From the NCBI GenBank assembly GCA_016839785.1, contig JAEOTQ010000223.1:1-33860 (forward strand): DNA of 33,860 nt. Direction: 5' to 3'. Positions within the stretch are counted from its first letter, which is position 1. Each line of letters opens with the position of its first letter. This DNA comes from Candidatus Hodarchaeota archaeon. Its GTDB lineage: Archaea > Asgardarchaeota > Heimdallarchaeia > Hodarchaeales > Hodarchaeaceae. This document shows positions 8,936-15,701 of this stretch, piece after piece. The position numbers and the translations under genes are program-made. A model generated the notes under the pieces. The model saw only the letters and a list, made by a program, of their open reading frames with translations, had not been told where the DNA came from and did not search any database.

Positions 8936-9259
8936 GTTGGATACTCTAGTAATTTAAGGATTTTTGTATTGTTTAGGATTTGGAAATGAAGAATTACTTT
9001 TTAGAAGTTCACCAAAATGAGTTATAGTATAATCTTCTTGACAGAACAATTCAGGCCGATAATACCAATCCAGAAATATTAAACCGATTTTTACACTGAA
9101 AATTTCGTTATTCGGGCTTTAATCAGCAATAGAAAATCTTGATAGATGCAAAGTTATCTCAGGACGAACGAAGATCGAGTAATTTCTGAGGAATAAACTT
9201 GAACTGGAAAAAAGCGATAACCATTTAAGGAAAACAATTATTCAAAGATTGTATTGACC

Positions 9260-9267
9260 TTTAAATA
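9260..9267 (+). promoter_or_regulatory. TATA box of radA
   Basis: TTTAAATA is a close match to the archaeal TATA consensus and lies 38 nt before the last base ahead of ATG 9305. The expected start site, about 25 nt downstream, would leave a short leader of about 10-15 nt. Confidence 0.55.
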
Positions 9268-9304
9268 TCTAGTAGAATGAATCGATAGCAGGTATGGTTA
9301 AATT

Positions 9305-10339
9305 ATGACCCCTAAGAAAAAGGAATCGGATACAGATACATCCAGTAGTACTAAGAGCGTTTCAAATACTAAAAAAGCTACTTCTATCACAGATTTACCT
9401 GGAATAGGGCCTTCGACTGCAGCAAAATTGGTCGAAGCAGGATATTCATCATTGGAATCAATTGCTACAGTTTCGGTAGGAGAACTGGCTTCCTTAGCAG
9501 GCCTTGGAGAAAAAACGGTTCAAAAAATAATTGAAGCAGCGCGTGAAGCATTAGATATTGATTTTGAGACTGCAAAGGTCGTTTTGGAGCGAAGAAAGGA
9601 TTTAGCAAAAATAACCACCGGTAGTCAAAGATTAGATGAACTATTTGGCGGAGGAATTGAAACTGGAGCTGCAACCGAGTTGTATGGAGAATTCCGAACA
9701 GGAAAAACTCAGCTTGCCCATCAGCTTTGTGTCACCACACAATTACCAGTGGAAAATGGAGGTTTAAGAAAGGGAGACGATTATCCCAAAGTTGTTTATG
9801 TTGACACTGAAGGAACTTTTCGACCAGAACGAATTATTGACATGGCCGAACGATGGAAAGACGAATTAGATATGGATATTGTATTAGAAAATATACTCCA
9901 TGGTCGCGCTCACAATTCTGACCATCAAATGGTATTGGTAGAAAAAATGGTAAAGGAATATGCCCCTACACAAAATGTAAAACTCTTAGTGGTTGATTCG
10001 TTGATCTCCCATTTTCGTGCTGAATATGTAGGAAGGGGGACATTAGCCACACGTCAACAGAAATTAAATCAACACATTCATGCAATCCTTCATGCAGCGG
10101 AGGTATGGAATATCGCCGTTATATTCACAAATCAGGTGCAAGCTAAGCCTGATCAATTTTTTGGAGATCCTACTACCGCAGTAGGTGGTCACATAGTGGC
10201 CCATGCAGCACAAACTCGTGTTTATTTGAGGAAGTCAAAAGGGGAAAGACGGATAGCTCGAATAGTGGATAGTCCTTTATTACCCGAAAATGAAGCTATT
10301 TTCGGTGTGACGGCTTCTGGGATTGTAGATGTGACTTAA
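9305..10339 (+). CDS. radA: DNA repair and recombination protein RadA
   Basis: This 344-residue RecA/Rad51-family recombinase forms filaments on single-stranded DNA for strand exchange. It has a Lys/Ser-rich tail, then helix-hairpin-helix DNA-binding motifs (about 28-80; LPGIGPSTAAKL and LAGLGEKTVQKI), and the polymerisation motif FETA (about 87-90). Walker A is GEFRTGKTQ (about 128-136), followed by VDTEGTFRPERI, a Walker B-type strand KLLVVDSLISHFRAE, and a C-terminal core to GIVDVT. Length and motif order are normal for RadA. The P-loop has RT where most archaeal RadA proteins have GS; RT is the Rad51 form. A good TATA box precedes the gene, and an unknown gene follows after 43 nt on the same strand. 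Confidence 0.97.
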   Translation: MTPKKKESDTDTSSSTKSVSNTKKATSITDLPGIGPSTAAKLVEAGYSSLESIATVSVGELASLAGLGEKTVQKIIEAAREALDIDFETAKVVLERRKDLAKITTGSQRLDELFGGGIETGAATELYGEFRTGKTQLAHQLCVTTQLPVENGGLRKGDDYPKVVYVDTEGTFRPERIIDMAERWKDELDMDIVLENILHGRAHNSDHQMVLVEKMVKEYAPTQNVKLLVVDSLISHFRAEYVGRGTLATRQQKLNQHIHAILHAAEVWNIAVIFTNQVQAKPDQFFGDPTTAVGGHIVAHAAQTRVYLRKSKGERRIARIVDSPLLPENEAIFGVTASGIVDVT

Positions 10340-10382
10340 TACAATCCTCTGACTTCATTCTCTTGATACAGGGGTAGCTTGT

Positions 10383-11057
10383 ATGAGTATAGCCACAGAT
10401 AAATTTCCTCCATTCATTATTGCCGAACTGGCTTTAAGAATATTAAGAAGAACATTTGCGACAAAACTGGGGTTTAGGCCATCCTTATCAAAGGAAAAAC
10501 TTGAAAGTACCATGCGTACAATTGAATCTTCACTTATGGTTCTGAAATACTCCTATCTCTCACGAAACGAATTAATTGAACATGAAGATTTGAAAATTGT
10601 ACATTCTAATGGCAAGAAATTATCTGAAGCTCTTTTACCTGCAGCTTCAACTCCCTCAACTCATCATTTATCGCTAGCAAATCTAAATTGGGGAATGGAA
10701 ATTCTTCAGTACCTCGCACGTCGAATAGAGACTGGAGATTCCAATTTAGGATCTGGAGTCGACTTTAAAGTGGTGCATGTGAGGAATGTGCAAAAATATG
10801 AAAAATTTTTACTTACACGTGCTTATGATAATGAAAAAACGTATACAATTCTGACTAATATCCTAGATCTTCGCCCAAACCGAAATGCTGGAGTTGCGTT
10901 TCTTCCACCAAGAGAGATTGGAGGAAAGCTTTCAGAAGCTATGTATATTGGTTCTGAAGAACGAGAGGAGGAGGCAGGAGTGTTTTTAACTCCTAGGGAA
11001 GTTGATTTAAGCGAGATTAATGCGATATTACACCAGCTTATATCACAAAGGATATAA
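10383..11057 (+). CDS. Hypothetical protein, probably co-transcribed with radA
   Basis: This 224-residue protein is soluble, with no signal peptide or membrane helix. The N-terminal half is helical (ELALRILRRTFATKLGF, then TIESSLMVLKYSYL). The C-terminal half has mixed charged segments, two similar FLPPRE/FLTPRE motifs about 70 residues apart, and a highly acidic EEREEEAG stretch. I recognise no family. The ATG follows a GGGGT-like site and lies 43 nt after the radA stop, with no clear promoter between, so a shared transcript is likely. It converges on the HAD phosphatase gene with only 8 nt between the stops. Confidence 0.6.
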   Translation: MSIATDKFPPFIIAELALRILRRTFATKLGFRPSLSKEKLESTMRTIESSLMVLKYSYLSRNELIEHEDLKIVHSNGKKLSEALLPAASTPSTHHLSLANLNWGMEILQYLARRIETGDSNLGSGVDFKVVHVRNVQKYEKFLLTRAYDNEKTYTILTNILDLRPNRNAGVAFLPPREIGGKLSEAMYIGSEEREEEAGVFLTPREVDLSEINAILHQLISQRI

Positions 11058-11065
11058 GAGAAGTT

Positions 11066-11740
11066 TTAAACCTCAAAGAAGGAGATAATTTCTTTCAGAT
11101 TTTTAGTTTGACAAACGAAGTCAGCACTCTCAGACACTTTTTGAGAACTTGGTTCAATTACAATCGAAACCTGTGCCATTTTGAACATATCAATATCTGC
11201 GCTAGCATCTCCGATTGCGATTGACTTCTCTTGAGGTATGTTGAAAGATTCCAAGAGGGACATCAGGATATTCCCTTTGTCATGTGCGTCAACATTTACT
11301 ACAACCTCTCCCGTAATTCTGTTTTTTTTGCGAATTAATTTATTTGCAATCCAAAAATCAAAGTTATACTGCTTTGCAATCTTTTCAACTAAATCCCCTA
11401 ATCCTTGTGATATAATAACCGAAATACATTTGTAATCTTTCAAAAAGCAGAGAAGTTCAGATAATCCGTCTCTTAATTTGATGGTGGTTAATGCTTTTTG
11501 ATATTCAGATTCAAAATGATTAATCCACGGATAGGCATCAGCTATACAAAATTCAGTATAATTGATCTTGCCATCAATATATTGTTGTAAAGCCATTTCC
11601 CCATGAGTTGCCCATGTGCCAAAATATTCATGAACAGCCTGCCAAGAAGAACGATAGTCAGCTGTGGTTAAGGTTCCATCGAAATCAAATGCAATCAAAG
11701 ATCCTTGAAAATTTTTGATTCGATTATTGCGCTGTGGCAT
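11066..11740 (-). CDS. HAD-superfamily phosphatase (SerB-like, HAD-IB type)
   Basis: This 224-residue cytoplasmic phosphohydrolase has motif I DFDGTLT (about 19-25) with the nucleophile and acid/base Asp pair, motif II Ser in VIISQG (about 108-113), a motif III Lys in the following helix region, and motif IV AIGDASADIDMF (about 185-196). A helical cap lies between motifs I and II (about 30-100). The arrangement resembles phosphoserine phosphatase-like HAD-IB enzymes; the substrate cannot be read from sequence. The gene is convergent with the radA partner gene and divergent from the P-loop fusion gene. Confidence 0.85.
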   Translation of the reverse strand: MPQRNNRIKNFQGSLIAFDFDGTLTTADYRSSWQAVHEYFGTWATHGEMALQQYIDGKINYTEFCIADAYPWINHFESEYQKALTTIKLRDGLSELLCFLKDYKCISVIISQGLGDLVEKIAKQYNFDFWIANKLIRKKNRITGEVVVNVDAHDKGNILMSLLESFNIPQEKSIAIGDASADIDMFKMAQVSIVIEPSSQKVSESADFVCQTKNLKEIISFFEV

Positions 11741-11904
11741 GATTTCAGAGAGTTCTTGGAGGATAAATGTGCTTTTCGTTTATACCCAATAACCCAGAAA
11801 AAATTAATTAAAAAAATTCCGAAGAGTATCTAAAGATAAAGGCATTATTGGAATTTAGAATCAGAAGTATAACTAGTGCCAAAGAACTAAGAAGGGACAT
11901 TCAT
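11741..11904. promoter_or_regulatory. Divergent promoter region, HAD phosphatase / P-loop fusion
   Basis: This 164-bp AT-rich gap between two divergent genes contains a TTTATACC element at about 11779 and an ATTAATTAAAAA stretch at about 11805. Either could serve as a TATA box for the plus-strand gene. I cannot decide between them. Confidence 0.3.
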
Positions 11905-12933
11905 ATGCGAGTAATTATAAGTGGGATCAGTGGTTCTGGAAGATCTGATGCCATAAGAGAAATGGAAAAGTTTGTAAAAAAGAATCATCCTAAGAAGAAG
12001 ATAATTGTGATGAACACAAATAGGATGATGTGGGAGACAGCAAAAGAGTTAAGAATGGATGTTAAACGAGAGAAAATGCTAGACCTCTCTCCTCCAACTT
12101 TACAAGCACTTAGATCGACTGTTTTCGAACGAATCCTGAGAGAAGTCGAAGAACATGAAAAAAGTCAAAAAGATGTTGCTATCATAATAAATACTCACGC
12201 TACATTCCGTTGGCGCGAACATCTTATGGCTGGCTGGGATTTCTTCTATTTAACTAAACTCAAACCCGACATATTCCTAACCGTAATCAATGTAATAAAT
12301 GATATTTATGATACTTTGGAAGCTAATCCTCTTTGGGGTGGAATGAATAATCGATTAGAGTTAGGTATTTGGCAGGAAGAAGAAGCTTTTATAACTAAAC
12401 TTATGGCTGAGTCATTAAAAAAGCCTTTCTACATTGTTGCAAGACGACAACCTCCTATAACTATGTATCGTTTAATCTTTGAACATGAAGTTAGTGAAAA
12501 AGTATATTTATCTTATCCAATGACTCATATAAAGGACGAGTCAAAAAAAAAAGAAATTGAGGGGTTGGGAAACAAACTCAGAGACTTGGGGTTTGTAGTT
12601 TTCGATCCTGGCACAATGGAACTAGAGAAAGTCCACGTAGATATACCAGAGGATATAAGGGTATTCGATTTCTATCAAACTGTCTATAGAGACTTTCAGT
12701 TAATTGATCAAGGCACAATGGTGGTTATTTTCTACCCAGAGATTGTCCATTCATCTGGAGTTGTGAACGAGCAAGCGTACGGATTTAGAAATAATAAATA
12801 TGTTTTTGCCGTCTTCCCTGCCGAGAATTATAGCCCTTTTACATCCTTTTTTGCAGACAAGACCTTTATCTCAGTTGATGATCTCATCAAGTTCTTGAAA
12901 GATGATTTTATCCCTTCCCGAGAGATAAAGTAG
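11905..12933 (+). CDS. P-loop kinase-like / nucleoside 2-deoxyribosyltransferase-like fusion
   Basis: From ATG 11905 the protein has 342 residues. The frame also opens at TTG 11848, but the P-loop begins at once from ATG (MRVIISGISGSGRS) and AAGGGA lies upstream at about 11892-11897, so ATG is preferred. The N-terminal part (about 1-190) looks like an archaeal adenylate kinase or other nucleotide-kinase fold, but the P-loop Lys is Arg (GSGRS). The C-terminal part (about 205-340) begins VYLSYPMTHIKD and contains GFVVFDPGTMELEK, VYRDFQLIDQGTMVVIFYP and SSGVVNEQAYGF. This pattern recalls nucleoside 2-deoxyribosyltransferase/SLOG-type Rossmann folds. Function is unproven; nucleotide metabolism or nucleotide sensing fits both halves. 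Confidence 0.6.
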   Translation: MRVIISGISGSGRSDAIREMEKFVKKNHPKKKIIVMNTNRMMWETAKELRMDVKREKMLDLSPPTLQALRSTVFERILREVEEHEKSQKDVAIIINTHATFRWREHLMAGWDFFYLTKLKPDIFLTVINVINDIYDTLEANPLWGGMNNRLELGIWQEEEAFITKLMAESLKKPFYIVARRQPPITMYRLIFEHEVSEKVYLSYPMTHIKDESKKKEIEGLGNKLRDLGFVVFDPGTMELEKVHVDIPEDIRVFDFYQTVYRDFQLIDQGTMVVIFYPEIVHSSGVVNEQAYGFRNNKYVFAVFPAENYSPFTSFFADKTFISVDDLIKFLKDDFIPSREIK

Positions 12934-12986
12934 ATCCATATGATAAAGAAGACTGGGAACAATCAAAATTTCAAGGAAGGAGGAAG

Positions 12987-14231
12987 TCAAGATTTCCTCT
13001 TTCTTGTGTAAACACTCATAATTCCTGTTAATAGGATAATCGTAAAAAAGAGATTAGTACCAGTCGTTCTGTCATCATCTGTTGTTTCGGTTGTTGTAGT
13101 AGTAGTCATTGCTGGCCTTGGGGCTATTGTTGGGTACCATAAACTTCCTAGTGATGTATATCCATAATCATCTGAAGTAGATGTCCATCCAGGAGGTACA
13201 GCTGATAGGTTCAGTGTTAATGAGCTAAGGAATGTGGAGTTCATTAGGTTTATTAATTCTGAATCTACTAAAGCAGTGTACCATAAATCTGCTGTACGTT
13301 GGGCCGCGAGATCAATCCTTGCACTTAATATGTTCCCTGTTTCTTTCCACATATTATCAATCCATGACACGTCAGCTCTATCAAATTTATCATCTGCTGC
13401 TAGAAGTATTGAAACCTTCGCTGTGCTTGTTTCGATTGATTGTACTGTCTGATTATATGGAGATTTGACATACTTTGCCGGTTTATTTGTAAAGTTAACA
13501 TCGTTTAAATGGCCATATGAAGAATGTTCCATCATGATATCTTCTACATATGAATGAATACCAGAATTTCCAGTGAATTGTCCATCATAATTTGCTGTTG
13601 CGTGAAATGGCATTGTTGCATCTGAAGCATAATGGGATAGATAACACATTGTAATAAAAATTAGGGTCCATTTTGTGTTATTCAGTGGATCAGGTATTAC
13701 CTCTACCATAAGCTGTGTTAAATCCCGAGTGAAATTATCAACTGTCCATTCTACAACTCCTTTCTGATATTCCAATGAACTCCAAGGCATGTTAATTACA
13801 GTGAAAGGAAGATCTTCTTCTGTGTACTCTCCATCAATTAGGTGTGCATATTGAGGATCAGATACATCAACCATATCATCACCACTCGCCATGACATCAT
13901 GGTCATCAAAATGTCTGGGAGTTTCAGCATTAAACTGATTTGAAGTACTATCCTCAACTTTTGAGCGATAACCATCTGGATCATTGGTATGCGTTTCAAA
14001 AAATAACGAATGATTACTAAAGAATTCTTGCCATGGGGAGGGTAATGATTTGAATGCCTCTGTAGCGATTTTTCCGTGAGTTTTCCAAGACCATGCCTGT
14101 GTTTTTGTTACTGGAGATTGCAGAGCAAATGAAGTACCGATAGTGAGTACCAAAATTAATATAAGAAGGTTCTTGTTTATTTTCAATTTCTTTGATTCCT
14201 TGGACTTATAATTATTATTTAGTGAGAGCAC
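12987..14231 (-). CDS. Secreted zinc-dependent phospholipase C / S1-P1 nuclease family protein, C-terminally anchored
   Basis: This 414-residue protein has a signal peptide (hydrophobic core about 21-37), probably cut before Trp47 in QAWSW, giving the mature N-terminal Trp that is a zinc ligand in this family. Further ligand candidates are His52, Asp84/86 and His107, then LSHYASDATMPFH with His200, Asp204 and His210, and IHSYVE with His226 and Glu230. The HxxxD-x5-H ... HxxxE pattern matches Clostridium phospholipase C and P1 nuclease. The C-terminus has a Thr-rich linker, a hydrophobic helix and RKRK, so it is displayed on the surface. It hydrolyses phosphodiesters; lipid versus nucleic acid cannot be decided. 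The start is GTG 14231. It is a tandem paralogue of the gene at 14312-15553. Confidence 0.85.
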   Translation of the reverse strand: MLSLNNNYKSKESKKLKINKNLLILILVLTIGTSFALQSPVTKTQAWSWKTHGKIATEAFKSLPSPWQEFFSNHSLFFETHTNDPDGYRSKVEDSTSNQFNAETPRHFDDHDVMASGDDMVDVSDPQYAHLIDGEYTEEDLPFTVINMPWSSLEYQKGVVEWTVDNFTRDLTQLMVEVIPDPLNNTKWTLIFITMCYLSHYASDATMPFHATANYDGQFTGNSGIHSYVEDIMMEHSSYGHLNDVNFTNKPAKYVKSPYNQTVQSIETSTAKVSILLAADDKFDRADVSWIDNMWKETGNILSARIDLAAQRTADLWYTALVDSELINLMNSTFLSSLTLNLSAVPPGWTSTSDDYGYTSLGSLWYPTIAPRPAMTTTTTTETTDDDRTTGTNLFFTIILLTGIMSVYTRKRKS

Positions 14232-14260
14232 ATCGTACTTGAATATCTTGGAATTATCAT

Positions 14261-14272
14261 TTTAAATTGTTA
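14261..14272 (-). promoter_or_regulatory. Candidate TATA box of the downstream phospholipase/nuclease gene
   Basis: The minus strand reads CAATTTAAAATG, about 30-40 nt before GTG 14231, consistent with a very short leader. It supports separate transcription of the second paralogue. Confidence 0.35.
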
Positions 14273-14301
14273 TTAACTTCAACCAATAAGAAGAAGTGGG
14301 A

Positions 14302-14320
14302 AGGAAGATGATTACTTCCT
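14302..14320 (-). terminator. Hairpin over the stop codon of the 14312-15553 gene
   Basis: AGGAAG and CTTCCT arms (6 bp) flank a 7-nt loop that contains the TAA stop. It is followed on the minus strand by a pyrimidine-rich but not strongly T-rich stretch, so termination is possible but weak. Confidence 0.3.
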
Positions 14321-15553
14321 TTTTCGAGTTATAAAGAATGCTAGGCCACCCAGTAACAGAAGACTTGATACAAGTTCAAATCCAGGCGTATCTCCTGCCT
14401 CTGTTGTTGTAGTTGTTGTGGTAGATACTACAGGAGTCGGTGGGAATGAAGGGTACCAAAGGTTTCCACTTTCTTTCGTGGTCCATCCTGGAGGCGGTGA
14501 TGAAAGATCGACTGATAATGAACTGAGAAAAGTAGCATTCACTTTGTTTATCAGATCTGAATCTACAAGGCAAGTATACCAAAGGTCTGCAGTACTTGTC
14601 GCAGCTAAATTTACACGATCTCCCCATATATCACCTATAGCATCCCATACAGTATCTATCCAATCACCTCCAAGAACAGCAGGATCATAAGCAGCTTCTG
14701 CTTCAAGAGAAACAGATACATTAGCTAAACTCGTTTCTATTGAATAAACTGAATGGTTTAATATTGAATCTACATAAACTGATGGTCGATTGGAAAATAC
14801 AACTCGATCCAATGTATTCTGTTCCATCATTGTGCTTTCAAAAAGAGCATGAGCCCCTGATTGTCCTGTAAGCTGTCCATCATAATTGGCTGTTGCATGA
14901 AAAGGCATCGTGGAATCGGCCGCATAATGTGATAAATAGTTCATTTTTATAAAAACTAATTTCCACAATGTGTTGTTAGTAGGATCTAATGCAACATCTG
15001 TCATGAGTTGGGTTAAATCCCTTGTTTCATTAAGAACCCGCCATTCAATAACTCCCTTGTGGAATGTTGGAGAATCCCAGGAGACATTGATCGCTACAAA
15101 CTCAAGATCCTCGGATGTGTATTTGCCATCTATTAAATGAGCGTTAGCTGGATCCTGTTCATCATAGGGAGTACCCTCAAATACTTTTAAGTTATGATCA
15201 TCAAAATGACTATCCCATTCGATGCTAAAAAGTCTGTGAAATGAGGAATCCTCTAAATCTGACCTATAATCATCAGGATCATCGGCGTGATTGTCGAAGA
15301 AATTATCATAACCACTGAAAAACTCTTGCCATGGAGAGGGTAGCGATTTGATTGCCTCTGTAGCGATTTTTCCATGAGTACCTCCAGACCAAGCTTGAAC
15401 GTTCATCAATGTTGATTGCATGGATAGCGTGAGACCTAGAGCGAATAGGAAGGATAAAATGAGTAATTTATTTCTTGTTAACTTTTTTCTTACAAACAAA
15501 ATGTTCATTTCCTTTTTACTGTAATTTTTCATATTTTTGTACAAAATTAACAC
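14312..15553 (-). CDS. Secreted zinc-dependent phospholipase C / S1-P1 nuclease family protein (paralogue), PGF-type tail
   Basis: The 413-residue protein, counted from GTG 15553 (ATGs at 15532 and 15508 are alternatives), is closely similar throughout to its downstream neighbour. The signal peptide is probably cut before Trp55 (QAWSGG). Zinc-ligand candidates are His60, the Asp-rich DDPDDYR segment, His116, His209-x3-Asp213-x5-His219 and His235-x3-Glu239. The C-terminus is a Thr run, then TPGFELVSSLLLLGGLAFF and RKRK, a PGF-type sorting tail. The 80-nt gap to the next gene holds a hairpin at the stop codon and a new TATA-like element, so the pair need not be one transcript. The two copies are a tandem duplication. 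Confidence 0.85.
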   Translation of the reverse strand: MLILYKNMKNYSKKEMNILFVRKKLTRNKLLILSFLFALGLTLSMQSTLMNVQAWSGGTHGKIATEAIKSLPSPWQEFFSGYDNFFDNHADDPDDYRSDLEDSSFHRLFSIEWDSHFDDHNLKVFEGTPYDEQDPANAHLIDGKYTSEDLEFVAINVSWDSPTFHKGVIEWRVLNETRDLTQLMTDVALDPTNNTLWKLVFIKMNYLSHYAADSTMPFHATANYDGQLTGQSGAHALFESTMMEQNTLDRVVFSNRPSVYVDSILNHSVYSIETSLANVSVSLEAEAAYDPAVLGGDWIDTVWDAIGDIWGDRVNLAATSTADLWYTCLVDSDLINKVNATFLSSLSVDLSSPPPGWTTKESGNLWYPSFPPTPVVSTTTTTTTEAGDTPGFELVSSLLLLGGLAFFITRKRK

Positions 15554-15583
15554 ATTAAAAGGTGTTAGAAGATGATAAATAGT

Positions 15584-15597
15584 CCTTATTTTTAAAT
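15584..15597 (-). promoter_or_regulatory. Candidate TATA box of the upstream phospholipase/nuclease gene
   Basis: The minus strand reads TTATTTAAAAATAA, about 35-40 nt before GTG 15553, which allows a short leader to that start. Confidence 0.35.
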
Positions 15598-15661
15598 AAT
15601 ATTGTCGATGAAGATATCTTGTTTATTCAGAGACTAATGTGTGACAACTTTTTACAACCTG

Positions 15662-15698
15662 TAAAAAAGGGGGATTAGAAGAAATGATTGATTTCTTC
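15662..15698 (-). terminator. Intrinsic terminator after the ABC permease gene
   Basis: On the minus strand GAAGAAAT and ATTTCTTC form a perfect 8-bp stem with a 5-nt loop (15678-15698), starting 4 nt after the permease stop. CCCCC and a T6 tract follow (15662-15667). Confidence 0.5.
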
Positions 15699-15701
15699 AG
15701 A

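Larger units (their letters stand above)
8867..9304. other. 438-bp divergent intergenic region, pilus operon / radA
   Basis: This non-coding region separates the minus-strand pilus operon from plus-strand radA and holds a promoter on each side. The middle (about 8960-9240) is AT-rich; I see no frame longer than a few codons, no tRNA and no clear repeat there. Confidence 0.6.

Noticed and set aside
11848..11904. Extended N-terminus of the P-loop fusion from TTG 11848
   Set aside because: The fold begins at ATG 11905 with a purine-rich site upstream; the extension has no conserved-looking sequence.
14370..14420. tRNA T-loop-like GTTCAAATCC and trinucleotide repeats
   Set aside because: The match is inside the complement of a PGF-tail coding region; the repeats are Thr codons of the linker. 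No acceptor or anticodon stem can be formed.
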